A stretch of 64,000 nt of DNA from Viola odorata. Its lineage: Eukaryota > Streptophyta > Magnoliopsida > Malpighiales > Violaceae. The position numbers and the translations under genes are program-made. The notes beneath the pieces are model-generated. The model had not been told where the DNA came from, did no database searches, and worked only from the letters and a program-made list of their open reading frames with translations. How positions within the stretch are numbered: the first letter of the stretch is position 1; each line of letters opens with the position of its first letter. The stretch lies in the NCBI GenBank assembly GCA_963691705.1, contig OY829539.1, positions 48,768,327 to 48,832,326 of the forward strand, in the 5' to 3' direction. Below are positions 57,537 to 64,000 of this stretch, piece after piece.

Positions 57537-58625
57537 CTATCCCAAATGAAAGCTAACATCCTGAAGTTTCCAACGAGAGGTCGATCGCACGATTCCGACA
57601 TGTAAATCTCCAGATACGTTCCGACGAAGTTGCCTGTTGTGTCTGCACCTAGAACTGCTGTGTGCGAGATTGTCATCTCGAATCTCCTTGATGTCTACTT
57701 GTCTGAATGCTCTGAAACTTGGATACAGCCTTCCTAAGACTCCAATAGGGCTTGTATATGTACTGGATCTTTTATTGAAGCCGGTCTTCCAAGGGTTGAC
57801 TCGGATGGATGTCAAACCTTGTGCCAGGTGCCTCCAAGCCACCTTCCATGTCATCCTATGCCTGACAGCTTGATCAAACAGCCTCTCCTGCCTGGTCTCC
57901 ATGTCTAGGGGTTGCATTAACCTCACTGGGGTTAGCCATGGGGCTAGGATCGTATCATTCCCTTCCCCTTCGAAAAGATTCGCCCTCGAATCTGATTCTT
58001 TTAAGACAACAATTCTATCAGAATCAACAAAGGAAACACATGAAGGAAAGGGATTACCCAAGGCATCCAACTCTGATTGTTGCAACTTAGACAACTCCTT
58101 CTCCTTCAAAACATCTTGCTCTTGCTGCCCTAAAGAGAAAACACAAGAAGAAGAAGAAAATTTCGTTCTTGGATCCATATCATTCTCCTCTTCTTCAAGA
58201 AGATTCGTCCTCGAATCTTGCTCGATGTCAGTGAGAACAATTTCATTAACAACAGGAACCTCAACTACTTTAATCTCAATAATTGGCTCATCATCCGATT
58301 CTTCCAATCCATTCGACATGATACTGAAGACGCTCTCCTTAGTGGCTGGCCGATCCACAGGTGGAGTATAAGAGTTGTTAGTAGCCGTTTTGGAAGGAAT
58401 AACGGCACTAGAGGAGCTCTTGGAGACGTATGGCGACGGCTTGGATTTAACTGTTCCTCCTTTGCTTCCTTTGGACCACGCCGCTTCCACTCGAGCCATT
58501 CTAACATCAGCATCCCACTGCCGTTCAGTCATAGTTAACTGCCGTTCATTCAATGTTCGGAGCTGTTCCGTCATGTTGGCTAGTATAGCCGATAGATCGG
58601 GTTGTTGTACTCCCTCTTGAGACAT
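57537..58625 (-). CDS. Single ORF of the non-autonomous LTR element, gag-like at best
   Basis: The ATG at 58625 opens a 362-codon frame. The first about 60 residues are a Gln/Arg/Thr-rich helix (MTEQLRTLNERQLTMTERQ). A Ser/Pro/Lys-rich linker and an acidic region follow, with two similar phrases (DSRTNLLEEEEND and DSRANLFEGEGND) about 90 residues apart. The last third is basic and looks less protein-like. There is no zinc knuckle, protease or polymerase. It sits where gag would be, so a rudimentary gag is possible. The name is only positional. Confidence 0.45.
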   Translation of the reverse strand: MSQEGVQQPDLSAILANMTEQLRTLNERQLTMTERQWDADVRMARVEAAWSKGSKGGTVKSKPSPYVSKSSSSAVIPSKTATNNSYTPPVDRPATKESVFSIMSNGLEESDDEPIIEIKVVEVPVVNEIVLTDIEQDSRTNLLEEEENDMDPRTKFSSSSCVFSLGQQEQDVLKEKELSKLQQSELDALGNPFPSCVSFVDSDRIVVLKESDSRANLFEGEGNDTILAPWLTPVRLMQPLDMETRQERLFDQAVRHRMTWKVAWRHLAQGLTSIRVNPWKTGFNKRSSTYTSPIGVLGRLYPSFRAFRQVDIKEIRDDNLAHSSSRCRHNRQLRRNVSGDLHVGIVRSTSRWKLQDVSFHLG

Positions 58626-59569
58626 CTTTTACTTTTCCTGAAATTCACAACACCAAAGAAAACGTAAAATTGCACTAACCTAGCACTCCCTCACGTGTTT
58701 ACTCTCGTGTTTAATCACTCTAATAATCTCACAAAATCTCTCAAAATTCCCTGCAATGTTCAAGTGTTAGTGAGACTCAAGAATCCAAAGAAAAAGCTTC
58801 CAAGAAGACTCTCAAAGAAAACTAGCACGGAAAAGAATTGTGACACTTGATATTTGAGTAATTGCAAGAACAACCAATCAAACAAATAGCAAGTAGAGTA
58901 GAAGGCAATTTCAAGGAGTCAAAGAAAGCTCAAAATTGACTCGAAAGGACTCAACAAGTTCAATTTCAGTTCTGTTTTTTATTGTTTTTGACTATGAACA
59001 CAGTTTAGTGTTTTGATCACCACTTTTTACTCTTAACTCCGAATCGACTGATTCTTTTTGATTCAGAAGCCCAACGAACACAGCTTTCCAACGGATCCTT
59101 TTTCACCCAAAACGGACTTCAGTAGCTATATATTAAAATTAATTTCGCCAACTGAAAATTGTGCAGGATTTGGCAGAAACACAATTTAGTAAATAGGCTA
59201 TAGCTTTTGACTCCGGTATCCGAATCACTTGATTCTTTTTGATTTGGAAACCTAACACACTCAGCTTTCTAACGAGACCGAAATCACTCAAATCAGACTT
59301 CAGTTGCTATATATATAAATACAAATTCGACAACTGATACTGAACAGAATTTTCTCTTGTATTTCGTGACCTTCTTGTGGGTAGAAAACGCAAGTAATTT
59401 AGCGAATTTCAACACAACAAACCGGAACGAAACACAACCAATTGTATCCAAGTAACTAACCAAGCACAGCAAAGAAATCGGTTTTAGAATGGAGTAGAAA
59501 GAGAATACCGATTTCAACAAAGAAAACTTGAAACAATTGAAGATACTTACCAATCTTTGAACACCTTAA

Positions 59570-59581
59570 GCTCCGCTACCA
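59570..59581 (-). other. Primer-binding site of the non-autonomous element
   Basis: Minus-strand TGGTAGCGGAGC lies two bases inside the 5' LTR, identical to the sites at 12434-12446 and 30046-30057. Confidence 0.75.
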
Positions 59582-59583
59582 AC

Positions 59584-60047
59584 TGATACGATCCTGGTTC
59601 CTTAGGATGTGTAGCACCAATTTTGATATTTGTTCAAAGAAGGATTTCCTGCGGAATAGATAGAACTCACTTGCACAATTAAGACCTGCTGAACGCTAAG
59701 CAACAGCCAACCAAAATCCGAACAAGAGAGGGTCCTTGTGAATGATAAACTTGCACAACTAAGACCTGCTAAACGCTAAGCAACAGCCAACCAAAGTCCG
59801 AACAAGAAGATAAACAACAAGTAGGATGCAATTCCAAGATTTACTTGTATACGACTCAAGTATTGCGGACTCAAGAAGAACAAGGTTCAACCAACTTGAA
59901 CAAGGGGCGGAGATTGAAGAGATTAACTCAATTTATCAAATAACAGCCAAGTTTCTAAGGAGGCCAAGTGGCTCCTTAAATAAGGTTACAAGCAAACCCT
60001 AATTCCAAAATAGGAATATTACATAAAGTAAAACACTTAACTAATTA
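59584..60047 (-). repeat. 5' LTR (truncated) of the non-autonomous element
   Basis: This 464-bp segment matches 56846-57318, then joins directly to mariner sequence at tagcctctc instead of continuing to the LTR end. Confidence 0.88.
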
Positions 60048-60506
60048 GCCTCTCAGATCCAATTATCATCCAGCAGGATAATGCAAAAACACATCCATGA
60101 AGATGATATTGATTTTTTAGCTGTTGTGGAAAAAGTAGGATTGAACATTCAACTGCTGTGTCAACCTCCTAATTCCCCTGAATTAAATGTTCTCGATCTA
60201 GGCTTTTTAGAGCAATTCAGTTGTTGCAAGAAAAGAAATGTGCAACCAATCTAAATCAGTTAGTGGAAGTTGTCAAAAAAACATACTTTGAATTCTCAGA
60301 TAAGAAGGCTAATAGCATTTTCATTACTCTCCAGTCATGCATGATAGAGATTTTAAAAATTAGAGGTTCCAATGCATATAGAATCCCACACATGAAAGAA
60401 AAAAATGCTTAGATAGACTTGAGTTGCTTCCTTCGACATTGGCTTGTGATCCATTGATCTTTGCAACTGCTGCTGCACATCTTCCACCTTTACCATGTAA
60501 GTCAGT
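60046..60506 (+). repeat. Right copy of the duplicated mariner segment
   Basis: Second copy of 56386-56845. It joins the truncated LTR on its left and runs on uninterrupted into further mariner sequence (gtcagtgcctg) on its right, as in the undisturbed element. Confidence 0.95.
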
Positions 60507-60640
60507 GCCTGTTTTGTTATTGACAATCCACAATATTCACCTTATAATGGCTATTGACATTGAATTGTTATTTTTATTTTTGGATTTAGAGATTATGCTT
60601 GATGTTGCAAAGCTTGGCTACTTCTATTTTTGGTTAGGAG

Positions 60641-61720
60641 TACCAACTGGGATTCGTTCATTTTTTGGTAGATATAATAGTTAAAATATTAATTAGGTTA
60701 GTCCTATACAACTTAGTTTGTTGATTTTGGTATGGCATATATGGTAGGACTCACTGTAAAGCCTTTTTGGTAATGCACTTTCATTGTTGAACTATGTTAT
60801 GTTACATGGAAGTGCATTATCAAAAAGTTTATTTTGGATGCAATCCATGAACCTCCTTTTGGTTTTTTATTCACTCAACTCTTTTATTTTCCGATTTGAA
60901 GCGCGGAAGACAGGAACAAAAAAAGAAAAGTTGCTCACTCGAAACAAATTATGAAATGTTGTGTTGTAACCAATTATACTGAAAATAAGTAATACTTAGA
61001 ATCGTGGTAAAGTTTATTTTGGATGCAATAGTTAGTTGTTTGGTTTGAATTCATTGTCTACCTATGCAGTTTCAATAGATAAATGGCTATCATTTTAGGT
61101 ACTTTGATCTTAACTTACCATGCACATGTGAAGTTCAGTTTGTTAGATTATTTGTTGCTAAAATGCAGTGGTTAGTTATGTGTAGTTTGTGATCTTTATT
61201 TTCAACTTACAATGTAGTGGTTAGTTATGTGTAGTTTGTGATCTTTGTTCTCAACTTACAATGCAGTAGTAAGTGATGTGTAGTTTGGATTCAAAACTAT
61301 TAATGAATTTTATTTTTGTTTATCTAATGTGTTGCTACAATCCTGTCGTTATATGGATTCTGCGATTGAATCAATTATTTAGCTATAAATCTGGTGATGT
61401 TATTGCACAATGCATGTCAGTAGTGGTTGCTTTTGTGTCAAGCCATGGATAATTGTATGGGAGATAGTTGTTTGATTTTACCTCTAGCAGCTACAACATT
61501 GGATAAGGATTTGGTTGACACGTTTGGCGATATTGTCTGTGCATAGAAGGATTGTATTGCAACTGCAACACACAAAGAGAAGATTTGTTTTCAACTGCAA
61601 CAAGGAAAAAAATTGTTTGAGTTCCCAAAATCTGTTTACATTCCCAACCATTGCGTCGTTCTATCCTTTCCTTTATTAATTGCACCTTCTCCCTAAACCC
61701 TTGGTAACACTAATTAACTC
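60641..61720. other. AT-rich DNA between mariner element and copy C
   Basis: No gene is visible. A roughly 50-bp unit (gcagtggttagttatgtgtagtttgtgatctt-like) is tandemly repeated 2.5 times at 61164-61290. Confidence 0.55.
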
Positions 61721-61730
61721 CTATATATAC
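61721..61730 (+). promoter_or_regulatory. TATA box of copy C
   Basis: ctatatatac lies 115 bases before the ATG at 61837. A CT-rich leader follows, and a possible acceptor-like ttgcag (61821-61826) lies just before the start. Confidence 0.55.
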
Positions 61731-61836
61731 CACCCTCCATTCACTCAATTCTCGCCAACCCTAAACTACCATAGTTTCTTTCTTTTCTCAACTCATCTCC
61801 TTTGCTTTGTTTCTATCTATTTGCAGGTGTGGTATA

Positions 61837-62211
61837 ATGAAAAATGATAGAAAGGTTGAGCTCCTCAATACTTTAGGCCTCATCTTAACTCATCGGGAGA
61901 CGGACATTGTCCAGATGGAAAATAAGGTGTTGCTGACCACCCAAGACCTGGTAGAGCTCGAGGAGATGCTTGAGGACTTGAAGGCAAGACAGTATGAGAT
62001 CTATGAAGATGAGGAACTGGCTATAACTACAATGGAGGCATATGGGAGGACTATCAACCATCTCACTCTCTCAATTACTCATATGAAGCAAAAAAGATAG
62101 GTGTTGAACCTGGCTCTTAACAGTGTGAGGGTTGCTGCTGCTGAAGTCAACTCCTTTGGAAATGTCATTCCAGGCATCCCAACCACCTACAATGCATCTG
62201 ACTCTGAGTAG
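61837..62211 (+). pseudogene. Small unrecognised protein, family copy C (one nonsense codon)
   Basis: The frame starts at the ATG at 61837. It has a TAG at 62098-62100 (codon 88) and continues in the same frame to TAG at 62209-62211, a total of 124 codons plus stop. Homology to copies A and B continues past the first stop without a gap: the segment after it has V-L-N-L-A-L, then A-E-V, and a tail I-P-G-I-P-T-T. The first stop is therefore probably a lesion. Gln/Glu/Leu-rich stretches (DLVELEEMLEDLKARQ) suggest a coiled coil. The locus has its own TATA box and no neighbouring transposon domain within 1 kb. The function is unknown. Confidence 0.6.
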
Positions 62212-62404
62212 TTAGGGTCTATGTAAAATATCTCCTCCTTCCTCCTTGACATACACTACTAGTTCTCTATGTAATTGGAATGGATAATAAAGATAATGCA
62301 GTTTCTTTTTCCTATTATTTCTCATGTTCTTTCTCCTTAAATTGTCTAGAATTTTCAGTCAGTATTAAACAAGTTCAGGCTAAGGAAATATGTAGAGAGC
62401 CAAT

Positions 62405-62640
62405 CCAGTGCCAAACTGAAAGAAATTTGAAACCAAAACCTAAACCAAATTGAAACCAAAACAGAAATAAACTGAAACAAAATTGAAATCAAATCAGAAA
62501 ACAAATTGAATCCAAGCCAGTGCCAAACTGAAACAAAATTGAAATCAAAACAGAAAATAAATTCAAACCAAGCCAGTGCCAAACCTAAACAAAATTGAAA
62601 TCAAAACAGGAACGAAAATGAAACCAAACGGAAACCAATC
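62405..62640 (+). repeat. Tandem array, 56-bp unit, about four copies
   Basis: The phrase ccagtgccaaac recurs at 62405, 62517 and 62573, with a diverged unit at 62461. Each unit carries aaacaaaattgaaatcaaaacag or a variant. It lies just downstream of copy C. Confidence 0.8.
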
Positions 62641-63038
62641 TGAATCCAAACAGAAACCAAATATACACAAAAGGGTTACTAAACTGGACCCAAAATGAAC
62701 ACATCCAGACAACAGAGATCTCTCAAATGAACTGTATCACAAACCATTGATGAAACAGAGATACTAATTGAAACCAAATATAGTCATTATCTACACAAAA
62801 TTACAAACAATATGGCAATACATAACATCCAGACAACATAGATGTTTCATTACAAAATCAGATACCATTGATTGAATTAAGACTTAAACCAAACTACCAA
62901 TACATATTGCTGAAATGGAGTTTTACATTCATTTCAGTGACATATGTTGATTTCAACTGCAACGTACATTCATCCTATATACATCCACATGACAATCAAC
63001 TTGATCAACCAAGCAACAACACTATAATTATGGCTAGA
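62641..63038. other. Intergenic DNA / 3' flank of the EAR-motif gene
   Basis: AT-rich. Probable 3' UTR of the minus-strand gene at its right end. Nothing else is recognised. Confidence 0.5.
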
Positions 63039-63578
63039 TCAATAGAAAGATGAAAGTAAGAGACGCAACATCTCAATGAAGTCTGCTTCGCGGCTAGGGT
63101 CTGTCAATCGAAACATACCTACAATAGGGAGTTTGTTGAGGTCGAAACCTCTTTCAATTTTCTTCTTACCAGCCAATTCCTTCTCCTCATTACATGGTTC
63201 GTTCAGGTCAAAGTCATGAATAACGTTACTCAGTGAATCAGTTACCCTGGATTTCACCCTCCTAAAATCAACGATTGCCTCCAATATCTTGTCGGAACGC
63301 TCCGAACCCATTTCATTTTCATCACAGTATGTGTCCTGCACTATTGTCTCTATGACCTCGCTGGAATCAGCCACGATTGAGGCTATATCCACATTTTCCA
63401 CTTGCTCATCGGCGGATTCTTCTTTGATTGCTTCCATAACACCGCTATTTTTATCAAACACAGCATTTGCGGCCTCTTCTCCGTTTGCAATTGAATCAGG
63501 AACAAACATATTCATCGAATCATCGAGTTCGATGATGGAGTCGTCTTGTGAATCAAACCAATAATCGATGCTTTCCAT
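63039..63578 (-). CDS. Small acidic protein with two DLN-type EAR motifs
   Basis: A single open frame of 179 residues runs from the ATG at 63578 to the stop at 63039-63041. The first 100 residues are acidic. Residues 122-128 read DFDLNEP and residues 145-151 FDLNKLP, both close to the DLNxxP/LxLxL EAR motif through which plant repressors recruit TOPLESS-type corepressors. A basic patch (KKKIER) lies between them and a hydrophobic C-terminus (MLRLLLSSF) follows. No DNA-binding domain is visible. A role in transcriptional repression is inferred from the motifs alone. I do not recognise the family. The frame is intact; whether an upstream exon exists is unknown. Confidence 0.6.
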   Translation of the reverse strand: MESIDYWFDSQDDSIIELDDSMNMFVPDSIANGEEAANAVFDKNSGVMEAIKEESADEQVENVDIASIVADSSEVIETIVQDTYCDENEMGSERSDKILEAIVDFRRVKSRVTDSLSNVIHDFDLNEPCNEEKELAGKKKIERGFDLNKLPIVGMFRLTDPSREADFIEMLRLLLSSFY

Positions 63579-64000
63579 GATGGCTGGCGAAGAAAATTGA
63601 AATCCCTAATTCTATGATGGAGGAAAGAGTAAACAGAAGAAAATTTGAAAACAGTCGAAAAAAGGAAAAAAGGAAGTAAACCCAAATAGTCATTTCCCAC
63701 CAAATTGAAGTACCAATTTTCAATTTCCCTCCAAATGATTCAAAAAATTCGATGGATTTGGCTGAGAAAGGAGAGAGACTTGATGGTGGGAGAGGAAAAT
63801 GGGACTCGCGCATTGCAGTTGCTTTCAAGGGCAATGGGGTCAGATTTATGCAAGAAATGTGTGGGAATGCGAGAACGACATTATTTTCCCACACAAAGAC
63901 AAACCGTAGATTACAAGATGTAATCTATCACTCAATCTTTCTTTTATTCTTATGCAATATTCAGACAAGGATGATTATATGTTTGAATCATGTATACAAA
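63579..64000. other. Upstream region of the EAR-motif gene
   Basis: AT-rich and purine-rich sequence. Open frames on both strands (for example 63894 to 63553 on the minus strand) show no recognisable protein pattern. No clear TATA box. Confidence 0.4.

Larger units (their letters stand above)
56846..60047 (-). mobile_element. Non-autonomous LTR element with truncated 5' LTR
   Basis: The left LTR, 56846-57401, is the 3' LTR and is complete (minus strand starting TGCTGGAATG, ending ATCGTATCA). The right LTR, 59584-60047, is the 5' LTR and lacks about 83 bases corresponding to 57319-57401. Apart from a 9-bp indel (gatagaata) and a few substitutions the two are alike. The primer-binding site is TGGTAGCGGAGC at 59581-59570. 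The 2.2-kb interior has one long frame and no protease, integrase or reverse transcriptase. Confidence 0.88.
53817..60530 (+). pseudogene. Mariner-like transposase, fragmented
   Basis: Pieces in order: an acidic N-terminus from the ATG at 53817, a helix-turn-helix region (54130-54550; TLAAALGVCKTFLHNKL), the first catalytic Asp in VHIDEKWF (about 54645), a middle part to 54943, then after the insertion IQQDNAKTH (second Asp, about 56410) and SPELNVLDLGF. Thirty-nine residues separate the second Asp from the Asp of VLDLGF, which fits the plant DD39D pattern. Several stops and frameshifts exist, and a roughly 30-bp tandem duplication lies at about 54559-54620. The C-terminal part is present twice, at 56386-56845 and 60046-60506. 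Confidence 0.8.
53460..60640 (+). mobile_element. Mariner-like element (plant MLE) carrying two nested insertions
   Basis: The left end at 53460, ctccttcctttcctgaaaaa, follows TA and is a typical plant mariner terminal repeat. The right end, ctatttttggttaggag (about 60624-60640), precedes TA and is a weaker match. Between them lie transposase pieces interrupted by the Mutator-type element 54953-56342 and by the LTR element 56846-60047 with its flanking duplication. Without the insertions and the duplicate the element would be about 2.1 kb, a plausible size with degraded transposase. Confidence 0.6.

Noticed and set aside
57901..58371. 156-codon plus-strand frame
   Set aside because: Opposite-strand shadow of the ORF at 58625-57537, which has the better start and position in the LTR element.
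62405..62640. CRISPR-like regular repeats
   Set aside because: Units are contiguous 56-bp tandem repeats without unique spacers, in a plant genome.

Overview
The window is plant nuclear DNA, most likely from a eudicot. The coding DNA is AT-rich, introns are short and GT..AG, telo-box (AAACCCTA) motifs sit near transcription starts, and the genes are plant families. There is no prokaryotic gene organisation and no CRISPR array, rRNA or tRNA gene that I could recognise.

Host genes, left to right. (1) A glycoside hydrolase family 3 beta-glucosidase at 2373-4924 (+), structurally complete but broken by two Gln-to-stop changes. (2) The translation factor subunit eIF3j at 15307-18008 (+), six coding exons, intact. 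(3) An intact second GH3 beta-glucosidase at 27482-38687 (-), nine coding exons stretched to 11.2 kb by two LTR elements in introns, both antisense to the gene. (4) An intronless DYW-class PPR protein at 40235-42196 (-), apparently the orthologue of Arabidopsis At2g41080. (5) An aldehyde oxidase (molybdo-flavoenzyme) pseudogene at 44510-53149 (-) with a stop, at least two frameshifts and a lost Fe-S cysteine. (6) A small acidic protein with two DLN-type EAR motifs at 63039-63578 (-).

Mobile DNA makes up roughly half of the window and is strongly nested. A 7.0-kb Copia element (6016-13030) sits inside a LINE (5585-14840) with a 5-bp target duplication. A 5.6-kb Copia element (29433-34992) and a 1.6-kb internally short LTR element (36395-37997) sit in GH3 introns. 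A mariner-like element (53460-60640) contains a Mutator-type element with a 9-bp target duplication (54953-56342) and a non-autonomous LTR element (56846-60047), the latter flanked by about 460-bp direct repeats of mariner sequence. hAT-like elements (319-1252, 42886-44260), a Stowaway-like MITE (39470-39596) and a TIR element in an aldehyde oxidase intron complete the set.

The region 18.4-25.6 kb looks like a decayed LTR element with tandem repeats and three antisense genes: a PF04195-type 'gypsy-type transposon' domain protein and two copies of a small unrecognised protein. A third copy of that small protein lies alone at 61837-62211. The three copies align without gaps over about 117 residues and each has its own TATA box. 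This small family is the best candidate here for something undescribed.
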